Source of the DNA: Earliella scabrosa
Lineage: Eukaryota > Basidiomycota > Agaricomycetes > Polyporales > Polyporaceae
Assembly (NCBI GenBank): GCA_022605405.1
Contig: JABYQQ010000015.1
Coordinates: forward strand, 186,001 to 250,000
Direction: 5' to 3'
DNA: 64,000 nucleotides
The position numbers and the translations under genes were made by a program. This document shows positions 12,749 to 25,192 of the stretch, in pieces. Below the pieces are notes generated by a model that saw only the letters and a program-made list of their open reading frames with translations, was not told where the DNA came from and did no database searches. Position 1 is the first letter of the stretch; each line of letters starts with the position of its first letter.

Positions 12749-15091
12749 CTTTGCAAGCCGATCCCAGGAGATATGTTTGTTCTGGCTTTCTGCTCATCAC
12801 CGGGCCTCTGCCAAAGCTCCCCGCGCCACTTGCCCGACAACAAGGGTGTCCTCGCATTTGCGATGCACCCACAATACAGCCTTTCAAGTTCTAGTTGCCG
12901 TTGTGTACAGTCATATTCAGCCGCGTGGCTTTCTGTTCGGTCACAGGATGAATCGGACAAACCATCTCAGCAGAGTGTCTGCGCCAAAGCGCGGAACACA
13001 CCAGCCTTTGTTGATGATGGTGATTTTTGTCGTCTTGTCACATTCGAATCTGACCGCTACCCATACCACAGCCGCCAAGGACCCCGGAGAATCGTCGAAT
13101 TGTACTGAGTTCGTATCAACATATCGCCGGACTCAAATGATATGAGACCCCAATGCGTCCATCAGCACTGTCGAGTGGCGTGCATATGCGTAAGACGTAT
13201 GGTCCCCCTTCCCAAGGACTATGCTCTTCCGAACGAGAGCATTACGGGCAAAGGCGGCAACTACACGGTCGCTGTCGACACCCCAGCGCCCTCCCGAGTC
13301 GCTCAAGAGGTCTCGACGGCCCTCAAATGAGGCATCTATCCAGCGGCGTCTCCCTCCGGGTCGTCCGGAGAACGCCTGCTTGCTTCCGCATGAGTCGCTC
13401 GGGCGCAGCGGCATTCAAAAGATGGGACTGCTGTGACACATTCCCGGCAAGGAACAGAGAACACAGCAGCACATGCGATCTCTACCAACGTCTATCAGCC
13501 ACGCGACAGTGCGGTGCCTTGAGCGCTGCTCCCGACTCCTCGACGGAGGTGCTGGCCTTCTTCCGTGTTCACACACCAGTCACACACTCAAGCATCTATC
13601 GCGGACTCCGCAATCTCATCTGGCACTGGAATCTGAGATCGAGCAAATACCGACGCCAATGGACGTACTTACCCAGAAGAGGAGCGGGATCGCACACGCG
13701 CCGGCACGCTGACGTCCGGCGCACGTACGTATGTAGGCGGTCGCGGTTCGATTATCCACTCGCTCTCGCCTCGCATCCTCGGAGAAGCCCCTGGCTCAGA
13801 ACACTCCACCTGGCTTGCGAGTCGGGCCACAGTCTCGCCACAGCGCTCACGCGCATCCCCGCCTGCGCGGGGCGCGCAAGACGTGCTTCTTTCCAGTGCG
13901 CACCCCCCGATTCCGGCGGGACAACCACTTTCATTTGCGCTTGCACAAGACGCGGCCACAAGCAGGCCGCCACTCCTAACGAGAGGGTGGTAGGCGGGCG
14001 GTACGACGCAATGATCTAGCTCCATCTGGCTCTTACCTGCACATCGGGCTTGGGTATATCGGGCGCGCCCACTCGACATACGATGCCGTCGCCATTCCGA
14101 CATCTTCTCGGGCGTGCTCGCGTCCGAACGGAGAGCGGTCACAGATTCACAGCAAACAGCGGAGCGGAGCGGGCAGCGAATCCGGGAGACTGTTGCTCTC
14201 CTGTTGAGCCGCATGCTGCGCTGCGTCAACGCGCGCAGAGGCGGAGAGATCCTGGAGAGCTGGACATCTCCGATGCCCAATGCCGCCACTGGGTGTGACG
14301 TGACGCATTGACGGGGTCTCTTGCTATGTTTGGCTCCGCGATGTCGCCTAATCGCTCCTGCGATGTGTATGTGTACGCCAGAAACAAAACAGAGTTTGCT
14401 TTCCTTCGCCCCCGCGGAACACCCATGGGAAGCGCAGAATGGCTATAGCTAGTATAGCTATGCACACGCGCGCGGCTCGTGAGTTCTCGCGTCCACGTTA
14501 CGACATCCCGCGAAGAGGGGCAAGGGTCCCTGGTGCGTTTCGCAACTTCTGCGCGCACGCGCGGGCAAATGGTAGCGGTCTTCTCAATGCACTGAGGCCA
14601 CGGAAGCACGCGAAGGCAGGGGGCTCGAGGCTCGCGTCGGAACTGTTGCGTTCGGGAGTTGACTCCCCCGGTTCGTCCTCACACAATACCTTCCGTATAT
14701 GCGGACCTTCGCCACCGATCTAGCATGCAGACAGCGTCTAGGCCGTGCCGTACGTAAGTGGTAACTCGTGTATTTGGCAGCGGGGATCAACCTTTGGAGA
14801 GAAGGATGCAGTTGTCGCAGTTTTGGCTGTCGCTCGCTACGTCATTCACGGCCTGCGTCCGGCAGTCCTTGGAATACAGCCAAGACGTGCATGTTTCGGT
14901 ATGACACCGACACGGCGAACCGGTCTCACTGGGGTTGCAGCCGGGAAGGGCGGCAATGAGAGAAGAGATGGAGCACATGGCATTGGGAATGCGAGGTACC
15001 AGGGGTAGTAGACAGGGTGCGTACAATATGCACGACAGCGGCAGATGAATGACGAACGAACAGCCATAGGCGTGATGTGACGGCCGGAATA
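12749..15091. other. Long region without a confident gene
   Basis: About 2.3 kb upstream of the IDO-family gene. Open frames on both strands (one of 288 codons on the plus strand from 13153, one of 206 on the minus strand from 14289) are Arg/Ser/Cys-rich, overlap each other and show no recognisable family, so I treat them as chance frames. A small cysteine-rich minus-strand ORF at the right end is listed separately. No transposon ends or tRNA boxes were seen. Confidence 0.4.
14787..14978 (-). CDS. Possible short cysteine-rich protein (tentative)
   Basis: Minus-strand ORF beginning MCSISSLIAALPGCNP that contains six or more cysteines in about 60 residues, including CRCHTETC and CDNC. The N-terminus is weakly hydrophobic. 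In the same frame it extends upstream into the 3' end of the hydrolase gene. The cysteine density resembles small secreted proteins, but there is no recognised family, codon evidence or paralogue here. It could equally be a chance frame. Confidence 0.2.
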   Translation of the reverse strand: MCSISSLIAALPGCNPSETGSPCRCHTETCTSWLYSKDCRTQAVNDVASDSQNCDNCILLSKG

Positions 15092-16943
15092 TTAGTGATT
15101 CCACTTTAGCCACTTCTTGTCCATATGTTTGTCCTGTTCGGATGTGCACTTGCGCTGCACGACCTCGAGGATTTTTTCGCGCATGCCGGCCTTGTTTCCC
15201 CGCATACGCTCGAAGTTGCTGAGGAGCTCCTCGAGGGTGATCTCCGTTGCGCCGCTGTTGCGGTGACTGCCGTCGACCATGGAGCGAATCTCCGCCTCTG
15301 TGGGCAGAGCGTATCGCATAGGGTCCGAAAGCTCTGTCGGTGACGGCAGGTATGACGGTGGCGAGAGCAACGGCGCGGTCCCCTTCTCCGGCGTGAATTT
15401 GTTGAAGAACGTGTCAAGAACCTCCCCGTCGTCCACTTCGTGCAGATGCGCCGGCGACCACTCCGGACGGGTCTTAACTTTTTGGACCAGCACTGCGGTC
15501 ACTCCGGTCTGGAAATCGGGGCTCACACCGCTCTGTAGGTCGGAGTCAGCATTCATGCGGTATAGACACGATGCACCGACGAGTTGACTCACGCAGAACG
15601 CCGTAGCAATGTTCATTTCCATCTGTAGCGCGTCCAGCAATGACATCTCCTTGCCTCGCCGGATCGCTGCAAGTGCGACCTTGAGGCTCGTTGGACTGCG
15701 TAGATTGAGCATCTCCAGAGTGCTGGCAGCCCATTGGCGAATATCTTCCTCCTTGTGACCGTTCGATATGTCGGTGAGCTCGGCGAAGATCGCTTCAACG
15801 GAGTCATGTCCGAACGCGGAGTCCAGGGCGAGCCGCTTCGCACCAACGAAGGAAGAAGTGGCTTCGTCGGGGTCACGTTCGGAGCTCTCTTGCTCAAGGA
15901 GATCGTTGATCATTTGGTACGTCGGCTCTTCCAACGCCGCGAGGCGTTCCAGGAGAGCGGGAATTCGTCTGGATGGAATATAGTGAGTGGCAAAGCCGTG
16001 CTCACTGTGAATGGAGCGGCGTCGGTAAGCCGAGGGATCGGAGATCAAGAGAGTGGACGCACTATACTGCCCGGCCTGCTATGATGTCGCCGGTCAGGGA
16101 GAGATACGTGCCAATTTCGCCGTCGACACGGGAGAGGAAATAGCTGGCTCCGACGTCGGGACAATACCCGATCTTAGTCTCTGGCATAGCGAATGCGGTC
16201 TTCTCGGTCGCGATTCTGAACTGCGCGTTCACAGCGAGGCCGACGCCGCCCCCCACTGCGAATACGCTGTCAATAAGCCGTCTTACTCGTTTTCGCAAAA
16301 ACATACTGGTGATGCCATCCATGACAGCTACGTATGGCTTGGGGACAGCGGCAAGGATGTAGTCCATTTCGAACCTGACGATGCCAATGACAGCTACGAT
16401 GAGCGCAGGGACACTGATTGAACTGCAATCAATGACTCACTCTCTGTGAAAGAAGTCGATGGCTTGTGGCAGAGTCTCCGGGTTGCTAGCGTAGCGCACA
16501 ACGCCTACTCAGAAGTCAAGAGACCGGACTGGGACTGGATAGAAGCAGACTCACTCTCGACATCACCGCCTGCACAGAACGCACGTCCGACACCCCGCCC
16601 AACTATGACCTTGGCCAGCTTCCCCTGACACCATTCCTGACAGCGAGGATAGGTATACGACCTGGTGCGGAACGCGGATAGAAAGTCTCACCTCGACCTG
16701 TGGTCGGAGGATGTTGAGCATAGGTTCGTTGAGCGCGTTGAGCTTGGCGGGTCTGTTGAGAATGTACGACCTGACAGATCCGTTGGACTCGAAGAGAACC
16801 GGGGCCTCGTCCGGGGGGTCGACACGGGGTTTGGAGGGTGGTGTGGAGGTGGACATGAGGTGACGGCCGATGGCTGCGGTGCGGAGGGCTGGTGAGGGTG
16901 GGAAGCGAGACATTCTCCTCAGCAGGATGTTGCGCGCGTACAT
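15092..16943 (-). CDS. EHD3: 3-hydroxyisobutyryl-CoA hydrolase, mitochondrial (enoyl-CoA hydratase fold)
   Basis: Hydrolyses 3-hydroxyisobutyryl-CoA in valine breakdown. In yeast the orthologue Ehd3 is also a mitoribosome small-subunit protein (mS47). The N-terminus MYARNILLRRMSRFPPSPAL is basic and hydroxylated, as a mitochondrial presequence should be. The crotonase core follows: ILNRPAKLNALNEPML, then the oxyanion-hole region GGGVGLAVNAQFRIATE, then PETKIGYCPDVGASYFLSR. The C-terminal family extension ends KKWLKWNH. Multiple introns of about 55-70 nt lie between 15540 and 16720. It is head-to-head with tubulin cofactor E, 325 bases apart. Outer bounds are firm. Confidence 0.93.
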
Positions 16944-17268
16944 CTGGCTCGTGGTGCGATGCCCAACGCGGCAGGCGGCGAGCGGAAGAGAGACTGGGCA
17001 GACACGACGGCTCTCACTGGCAGCGGACGTCCGCGTCTGTCCGTTCTCCCAGCTGACGCCCTCCAGGCTCAGCGCCTCCCCGCACGGCCAGACTCGGCCC
17101 GGGCGCACGAGAGCAGAATGGCAACTGGCACCTCCGAGTGGGGCGGACTCAAGTCTCAGCACGCAACCCACAGGCCACCGCCATCGACAGGCCATCGACC
17201 ACGCGCCTGAGTTACGCCGTCCATCTCGGCGACCCTGAAGATACCGCACACAGCGTTCGCAGGCCTAG
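16944..17268. promoter_or_regulatory. Divergent promoter shared by EHD3 and TBCE
   Basis: The 325 bases between the two start codons must serve both genes. GC-rich, without a recognisable TATA box on either side. Confidence 0.5.
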
Positions 17269-20200
17269 ATGACATCCAACCTGCCCTCGATTGGTACCCG
17301 CATCAGCCACTCAGGCTATATTGGCACCATCCGCTATGTCGGCCCAGTCGACGGAACAAACGGCCTCTGGCTCGGCGTCGAGTGGGACGACCCAAAGCGC
17401 GGCAAACACGACGGCTCCAGAGACGGGAGGCGATACTTCACCTGCCTGTGAGACTGTACGTTCAAAGACCCTTACGCGCCTTTTCCTCAATGTTTTTCCA
17501 AAAGCGTTCCGAATAGCGGATCTTTCATCCGTCCCAATGCCACAATATCCTACGGCGTTACATTTCTCTCTGCCCTGACAGCCAAATACATCGAAGGCCT
17601 CCATGGAGCCGCGGCTCCTGAGCAAGTCATCCTCGGCTCTTCGGCTGGAGCCATTCAGGTCGAGGCAGTGGGTCTCGACAAGATTAGAAGTAACCTCGCC
17701 CGCCTCGAACGGCTCCGCGAGGTCAGTCTTGACAATGAGTCAGTGTCAAGCGCAGACCCGCCTGGCGACATTGGCCGTACCTGCCCAGGTGCGTACTGCG
17801 CATGTGTTGCATTGTGTATCCGAATCCGCAATCAGAACTGCCTGTGATGTGCTGAGATAGGCTGAGATACCAGCCTTGTTGCATACCAACTTCCACCGAT
17901 CGATTTGGTTGTGGCCGATGTGTTCGTTGCGGACAACCAGCTACGACAAACACATCGATTTAACCTCTCGTGGAGATATGGGATTGAAAACGGCACCGTC
18001 CGTTCTGACACCCACTGCCATTCCGTGGCCATGCGATGCAGGCTCATCGGTTGCTGCCACATACTGCCGTTCACCCATGGGAAAACCTAGCGGCGCGATT
18101 GACTCAGTCCGACCTCCGGAGGTCCGCCACTCAACATACTGTCACGCCCATGTCCTAGGAAACCATTCGCCTCCGTGTGTGGTTATTTGCCAAGTCACGT
18201 ATGCCTTGCTCCCGCATTACTTGCATATCTCCCCGCTCGACGATTACAATCTATAATGTCCAACGATCTGATCCATCAGCACCTAGTCATAAAGATTGAC
18301 CGGATACTTGTGCAGGAATCCGCGGGCTCGATCTATCCAAAAATCTGATATCAGATTGGGATACCATTGCTGCCATCACGACTGAACTACCGAACCTCCG
18401 AAGTCTCTGTCTCAAGTATATGGTTACTCTCCTCCTGTCACGGAGCCTTACTGACATACCCCTGTAGTCAAAATCGTTTCAAATCTCCGCTGGATCTGCG
18501 GTTGAATCCTGCCGCCTTCAGTCGGCTGGAAGAGTTGCAGCTGAGCGCGACGTTTACCACATGGACCGAATTTCGTTCTCTTTTGCCACACTTGCCGGCA
18601 TTGAGAGCGGTCGAGCTCGGATACAATAAACTCCGCGCTCTATCTCAGGAAACTTCTTCCATACATGTGGACGTGTCGTACCAAAACTCATCGTTGCAAG
18701 ATGTCAACCTCGACGGTAACGAACTCGACAATTTTGCCGACATCAGCTCTGCCATGCGCAATTTCACCGGGTCCGTCAATCTGCCTATTTATTTTGTTCT
18801 CACTACAGCCACAGCTGACCTCCAAATAGGCTCAATAGGCTCATCGTTACATCCAATAACTTGACTCGGATATGCCAACCTCTCGCACCTGCAGAAGAGG
18901 CATCCGAGTACCCAGGAACGACGGCTCGGACTTCTCTTCGCCACTTGAAACATCTTGCGCTCGCCTTCAACCGACTGGCGACGTGGTACGACGTTGACAT
19001 GCTCCAGTGTTGGTGTCCGGATCTCGAATCGCTTACCCTTGCTGGAAATCCAATTTTCAACGGTGCGTTTGGTTTGCATTTCTGCCTCTAAGCCCTCAGC
19101 AGCTGCTTACACTGCCCGCATGCCCATATGCTCATGCACTGCCGAATATCATCAATAATCCCACAATGACATGCTGATGGACCCGAAACCCACTTTGCCT
19201 TTTGATTCCTGACATTGCGCATTCGTCGTTACGCTCCGTGCTCCGTCCTGTGGGTCATTGATCATGCACTGCACCCCAACACCTCCGCGTGCGGTTGTGC
19301 TTTCCCATGGACCGTCCTGCCTCACGGACAGATCCTGCCCACGCGAGCTACGCGCGCGCCTTCACGATCGCAAAAATCCCGTCACTCACATCTCTTGACG
19401 GCGCTGCGGTGCGTTCTCCACTCTTGTTGTCCCCTTACAGTGATGCTTCGACCTCTGTGACATACGTACTGTACACATACTACTCCCACGGGGGGCTAGT
19501 AACAGCACATCACCTCGACAGTCATTCAGACTCAACCCACCGATGTCCGAGCCGCAGAGCACCGCTGACCGCGCTGTTGTCGCCACTCGCACAGATCTCA
19601 CCACGCGAGCGTACCGACTCCGAGCTCCTGTACCTCTCGCACGTCAGCAAGCAAACGTTTGCGTCCCCGGAGGAGAAGCGAGCCGCGCACCCCCAATACG
19701 AAGCCTTATGCTCCAGTGCGTCACGACACCCCTCTCTCTTCATCATCACGCGCCCGACACTCCCACCATCTATCTGCTTTTGCCACTTGTGTTGCGCGAC
19801 TCGCGGCCTTGACTCTTCTTCGCGAGCGCCCCCACTCGCTTCCTGCTTCGTTCCGCGAGGCCGTGCCCGTGCGCGACATTGATTGCTGACTCCGCGTTCT
19901 GTTCCCATCGCTGTTTGCATTGTACTCTCCACGAACGAACAACACTCGTCCGATACGGACCCGCCTCGCGCCCCTCCTATCGTCGCCTCTAACCCGCCCG
20001 TCCTTCGGCCATGGCGTGCAAATCCCGCTCAACCGCCCATCTCCCCTCTTTCCCTACCGGCACCGGGCGTCCGACCCCCGACCTGCAGAACACGGCGTGC
20101 CAGATGCGCCTGCAGCACCCCCGGCCCAGGACACGCTCAGCAGCCGGCTCACCAGTACGTCTTCTCTTGTTCTCCTTTCGTCTTCACTTTCGTGCAAATT

Positions 20201-20881
20201 TGGATACATCATCGTGCCTCCATCTACAAAATTGAGCGTTTAGCACAGCCGCCTACCCATACTGTTCGGTGCTTCAAGGTTTAAACACTATCTGCCTCCG
20301 TCCATTCTTCATGCCACGAGACTTCCCCCTGCCAGTGCCCCTGTCTGCGCGGTCAGATCGTCGTCGTGCTGGCGGACCGTCCGCACCCGTCGCTCATCTC
20401 ATCGTCCTGTCGTCCTTTACCACGCACCGCACATCGTCCTCCGATCGGTTTGCCCGGCTACCTTGACTCACTTTCTTACTGTGCCTCCCCGACGCGCAAT
20501 CCTTGTTCTTGTTCTTGTTCTGCCCCAGTTACTGCGAACACGCACTCAAAACGCTAACACTCCAACACCTTGCCAGACATCAAGATCTATCACACAGCAG
20601 CCGCACCGCCGTCCACCCTCTCGGCCGCAGACCTCGACCGTTACCTGAGCGCACGCACGTCCGAGCTGACGCTCCGCGTGCTATCGACCATGTCCGTCCG
20701 GACGCTCCGCCTGAAGCTGCTCAAGTCCTTCAAGGTCCCCAAGGCGCAGCACGGCGCGGTCCGGCTCTGGATGGTCCTGCCCAACGGGCACTTCGTGGAG
20801 CTGGGCGACGAGTACGCCGCGCGCGATCTCGCATACTGGGGTGTAGAGGAGGGCACGCAGTTTGTGCTCGTAGACAACTGA
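17269..20881 (+). CDS. PAC2: Tubulin-folding cofactor E
   Basis: Chaperone that holds alpha-tubulin and joins the supercomplex with cofactors C and D to form tubulin dimers. Nine exons can be phased exactly: 17269-17447, 17505-17788, 18316-18415, 18468-18770, 18830-19062, 19332-19408, 19595-19715, 20089-20154 and 20577-20881. Together they give 555 residues, against 527 in human. An N-terminal CAP-Gly domain (GTIRYVGPVDGTNGLWLGVE, then GSFIRPN) leads to leucine-rich repeats (LRHLKHLALAFNRL), the conserved IAKIPSLTSLDG, the RERTDSELLYLSHV block and a C-terminal ubiquitin-like domain. Five introns are 186-527 nt long, whereas most in the window are 50-65 nt. Every junction used is GT-AG. Confidence 0.94.
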
Positions 20882-21605
20882 GAGGACACACATGTATTCC
20901 CAGTCTGGAAACAGGCGTAACTTGCAATATGCATACGTACATGGACGAGGATCTACATGGCGTGCGACGGATATAGCGACTGGTCGAACTTACCTTGTAC
21001 GTAGTACGTACCGCCATAGCGTCCAAGTCCACGTCCTGGGCCAGCCCGATACGATATCCGATTGCGGAAGATGCGCCTGGGAACCACGAAACGACGAGTC
21101 TTGTCCGGATGACCTAGGCAAGCCGTTCGCACGAGTATTTTTTGCGCCCACATACGCCCACAGGACCCGACGTCCGATTGTTCTATGGCCGGCCAGTCCC
21201 GCGAGCGCCTCATCCGACGAGCAACTCCGATAAGCGAGGTCTTCCATAGCCCAATGCCAGAACGGGGACCATGGCTCCGCCAACAGTGCTCAGCGACGCC
21301 CTGAAAAGGCCTGGCCGGTCTTGAAGCCAAACGATACCCAGTGGCCGGTGCGTGGGAGGTCCACGAGCACGAGCGGGAGGGCTGGACTCCTTAGGCAGGC
21401 CAGGAAGCGCCATGGAAGCGGGGCGAGTTACACGTTCGGGGGGATATCCTTCGAGCTCGAGATACACGACGACGACGACTCCTTTCCATACAGCAGAAAC
21501 CTATTCGAAGCGAAGCGCGGGAGATGGCATGTCCAGAACGCCTTTCGGAAACCTTTTCGTGGTCCACAACGCAAACGGATGATATCCGGAAACCATTGGC
21601 CAAAC
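20882..21605. other. Convergent intergenic region
   Basis: About 720 bases between the TBCE stop and the SR-protein stop. Expected to hold two 3' UTRs. No additional gene was recognised. Confidence 0.5.
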
Positions 21606-22926
21606 TCAGCGCGCCCATCCGCTTTCCCCGTTGGCATGCCTCGGGGCCCTGTCCTCGTAGCGATCTTCCCTCTCGTCCCGACGGCGGTCGTCCCTGCGTC
21701 TGTCGTAGTCATCCCTGCGACGGTCATAGTAAGGGTCAGGGCCTCTTCGGTCATCATAGCCACCTCGCCGATCATCGTACCCTGCAGGCCTCTTCTCTTC
21801 ATCCCTCCGGGGAGGTGGAGACCTGGGGCGACGGTCATCGGCTTCGCCGCGGCGAGGAGGCGACCTGGAGCGTTCCCTGCGATATCCACGATCGTCCTTG
21901 TACCGATCGTCACGGTAGCGATCGTCTTTGTAACGGTCATCGCGGTAGCGATCGTCACGGGCATAGCGGTCATCTCTGGCGTAACGATCCTCCCGACGAG
22001 GCTCGCGACGACTATCGTCACCACCGGCACGCTGAAAGGGATGATTGGTGAGTTGCCATGATCAACGAGATCATGAAGTACACACCTCACGATCCATAGC
22101 AACACGGACAGGCTGTCCTCGGAGGTCGCGGCCGTCCAATTCCTTGACAGCACGCTCGGCATCTTCACGAGACAAGTACTCGAGGATGCTGGAAGGAGTC
22201 AGATCACACTGAGGACACTGTATCAAAAGGGAGAGTGACATACCCTTCACCAGGAGCATCGCGCTCGATGTCCGCGTAGGAGACACTGCCAGCTTCGCGC
22301 CCGAAGTCCTTCAGGTCCTGGTTGCAAGGTGTTGGTTAGGGCCCCGGGATCCCAAGATATACTCGTGGTAGCGGCCAGAGGGTCGACATAGGTTTTGCGG
22401 GCCGTATCTAGAAGAATGAACACAAAGGACCAAGTACTCACCTGCCAGCTGGTGTCGCGGGAGATGCCTGAGACGATGAGACGGTACCCAGGAGGGCGGC
22501 GGGCGCGGGATGCACGCTCAGCATCGTAGGGGTCGCGACGAGGGCGAGTCTCCTTGGCAAATTCAACGACAATGCTGAACAGGAAATCAGCGAGGAGCCT
22601 ATCGGTACCCGGGGACAGAGGCGTACTTGGCGCCCATGAAGCTCTTGCCGTTGAAGTGTTGAAGAGCGTCCTCAGCGTCCCGAGAACTCTCGAATTCGAC
22701 GAAGCCGAAGCCTGATGGATCGCAGGTAAGCACAACTGCCGAGTGGAAGAAGGGAGTAACGAACCAGTCATGACACGACAATCGACGATGCGGCCATACC
22801 CATCGAAAAATTTTGAGACGTCTTCAGCGCGAGCATCTGGGGGGAGCTCTAAGGAAATGGTGAGCAACGAGCGAGGGTGCGCAGGGACGGAGGGGACATA
22901 CTGCCAAGGTAGAGACGGCGGGCCAT
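21606..22926 (-). CDS. SR-type splicing factor with two RRMs and an Arg/Asp/Tyr-rich tail
   Basis: Pre-mRNA splicing or mRNA-export factor of the SRSF/Npl3-like group. The start MARRLYLG leads into RRM1, with RNP2-like RRLYLG and RNP1 GFGFVEFES. RRM2 begins YRLIVSGISRDTSWQDLKDF, where SWQDLKDF is the hallmark of the pseudo-RRM of SR proteins, and continues to VRVAMDREV. The tail holds repeats of the type DDRYRDDRYK, an RERSRSPPRR block, further DDRR repeats, and ends GESGWAR at the TGA complement of 21606-21608. There are four or more short introns. The repetitive tail throws up long antisense frames of about 246 codons, which I regard as artefacts. Head-to-head with NFS1. Confidence 0.92.
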
Positions 22927-23203
22927 GGTGGATAAGAGAAGAGAGACGGGGATGAGGAGGGAGACGCAAAAGAGCGTTCATATCCCAGCGTGGTCCGTGC
23001 GCGGGACAGCGAACATCACTGATTGGTTCCCGGAAAGGCAGGCGCGGTGGCGCTGGTGGGTCGGGCCGTGATTGGCCGGCGTTCCTGGGCTGCTCGTGAC
23101 CGACGCAGCCGCTGACTACAGTCTGTTACACAGTGACAAGCGCATAGGGTCTCCGTCGGCCGCGCGAGTTATCAGATAACTCGCCTTCTTCTCGTCGTCC
23201 ACC
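22927..23203. promoter_or_regulatory. Divergent promoter shared by the SR-protein gene and NFS1
   Basis: 277 bases separate the two ATG codons. Rich in GC and CpG; no clear TATA box was seen. Confidence 0.45.
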
Positions 23204-25192
23204 ATGTTGTCGCGAGTCTCAACAAAGTCCGGCAAGGCCCTCTGTCGCTCCGCCCTCCGCTCAGCCGTCTCCCGCGTCGCGACAAAGGATGCGCGCAGGG
23301 CCTTCGTCCAGCCCTCGGGTGCCGACCGCGCCAGTGTAGTCGACGTGCCTTCGTCCTACCAAGAGGACACCGCGTTTGCGCCTCGCGTCGGTGAGGAGGC
23401 CTCTCACGGTCAGCTACGCAGTAGAACTGATCTGTCTCCAGACATGTTCGGCTTCAAACTCGAGTCTTCGCGTCGGGAGGGCGGTGTCTCTGAGAAAGCC
23501 CGCCCAATCTACCTTGACATGCAGGTCAGTCTGTTTGCCGTGAGTTGGCACTCTGCACGAGTCCTGAACATATGGGAAAGGCAACAACGCCCGTGGATCC
23601 CCGTGTATTGGATGCTATGCTCCCATATCTCACCGACCAGTACGGCAACCCGCACAGTCGGACACACGCATATGGCTGGGAGGCGGAGAAAGCCGTCGAG
23701 GATGCTCGCAAGGTGCGTAGAAGTATTTTGTAACGTCTGTCAGGGTGTATCCAACTCTTCCTCAGTACGTAGCCGATCTCATCGGTGCTGAGCCCAAAGA
23801 CATCGTCTTCACCTCCGGCGCAACGGAAACGAACAACATGGCCATCAAGGGCGTAGCCCGCTTCCATAAAGATAGAAAAAAGCACATCATCACTACACAG
23901 ACAGTGCGTTTATGCCGCTCGTAACTCGCTCTGCATCCTCACAGTCGTACAGGAGCATAAGTGTGTGCTCGACTCGTGCCGCAAGCTGCAGGAAGAGGGT
24001 TTTGAGGTGACGTACCTCCCGGTTCAGAAGAATGGCGTCATAAACCTCGAAGAGTTGGACGCCGCTATCCGTCCCGATACCTCTCTCGTATCCATCATGA
24101 CCGTCAACAACGAGACCGGGGTGATCCAGCCCATGAAAGAAATTGGCGAGATCGTGCGGAAACGCCGAGGTGTCTACCTTCACACCGACGCAGCACAAGC
24201 CGCCGGGAAGATCCCAGTAGATGTGAACGAGTGGAACATTGACTTGATGTCCATCTCTGGGCACAAACTCTACGGTCCAAAAGGAATCGGTGCGGCGTAT
24301 GTTCGTCGGAGACCCCGGGTCCGTTTGGAGCCTATCTTGAGCGGCGGAGGCCAGGAGCGTGGCCTGCGGAGCGGCACCCTCCCGGCTGCATTGGCGGTTG
24401 GCATGGGCGAGGCTGCGAGGATTGCGAAGTTGGAGATGGCGGTGAGTACACTTCTATTCGGGCTGCTTTGATGAGATCCTGCCACGCAAATCACACACAT
24501 TGTTGTTGTTGGGAGCATTGTGGCGCGCCGTCTGCGCAGCGGACAGAGCCGCCAGCTCTGCGATGACCCTGCGTGCAGGGGTACTGAGCAACGCAGCCTC
24601 ACATCGCCGCCACGAACAATCTTGCTGACGTCTTTCTGTTAGAGGGATCATGCTCGGGTGAAGTCACTATCCGACCGGCTCATCAACGGCATTAATTCGC
24701 GCGTCGAGCACGTCGTTCGGAACGGCGACCCCAACGGTTACCCCGGATGCGTCAACCTCAGCTTCGCATATGTGGAGGGCGAGAGTCTGTTGATGGCGCT
24801 CAAGGTACGTAAACTCCGCACTTGGTATGCGATCATGTGGCATAGTGCTGACAAGCCTGCAGGACGTCGCACTATCCTCCGGAAGCGCATGCACGTCCGC
24901 ATCTCTTGAGCCGTCATACGTTCTGCGCGCACTCGGCGCAGCGGAGGATATGGCGCACTCGTCACTGCGGTTCGGTATCGGCCGCTTTACCACCGAGGCG
25001 GAGGTCGACTACGTGATTGAGAAAATCGTCGCCGTCGTGCAAAAGCTGCGTGACATGAGGTGAGCTTGGCACACGTCTTTGTCCTCTCACGTTCTGTCTT
25101 GTGCATGCTCACGCCGCCGTGTTCCTAGCCCGCTGTGGGAGATGGTCCAGGAGGGCATCGATATCAACACCATCGACTGGTCGCAACACTAA
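23204..25192 (+). CDS. NFS1: Mitochondrial cysteine desulfurase
   Basis: PLP enzyme that takes sulfur from cysteine for iron-sulfur cluster assembly on the Isu scaffold and for tRNA thiolation. A basic presequence ([18 protein letters not shown]) precedes the class V aminotransferase fold: YLDMQ joined to [44 protein letters not shown], the PLP-lysine segment [22 protein letters not shown], and the mobile-loop cysteine in [18 protein letters not shown]. The C-terminus IDWSQH matches the conserved Nfs1 end. About seven short introns. All catalytic marks are present, so an active enzyme is expected. Confidence 0.97.

Noticed and set aside
13742..13760. GGTTCGAT sequences resembling a tRNA B box (also near 53530)
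   Set aside because: The following bases do not match the B-box consensus and no A box or acceptor-stem pairing was found around them.
13153..14019. 288-codon plus-strand ORF in the gap upstream of the IDO gene
   Set aside because: Arg/Ser/Cys-rich composition, overlap with an equally long minus-strand frame and no recognisable motif; looks like a chance frame in GC-rich DNA.
21321..22168. 246-codon ORFs on both strands opposite the SR-protein tail
   Set aside because: They arise from the repetitive Arg/Asp/Tyr codons of the real gene read in other frames; their products are simple Val/Ile/Thr or Met/Thr-rich repeats.
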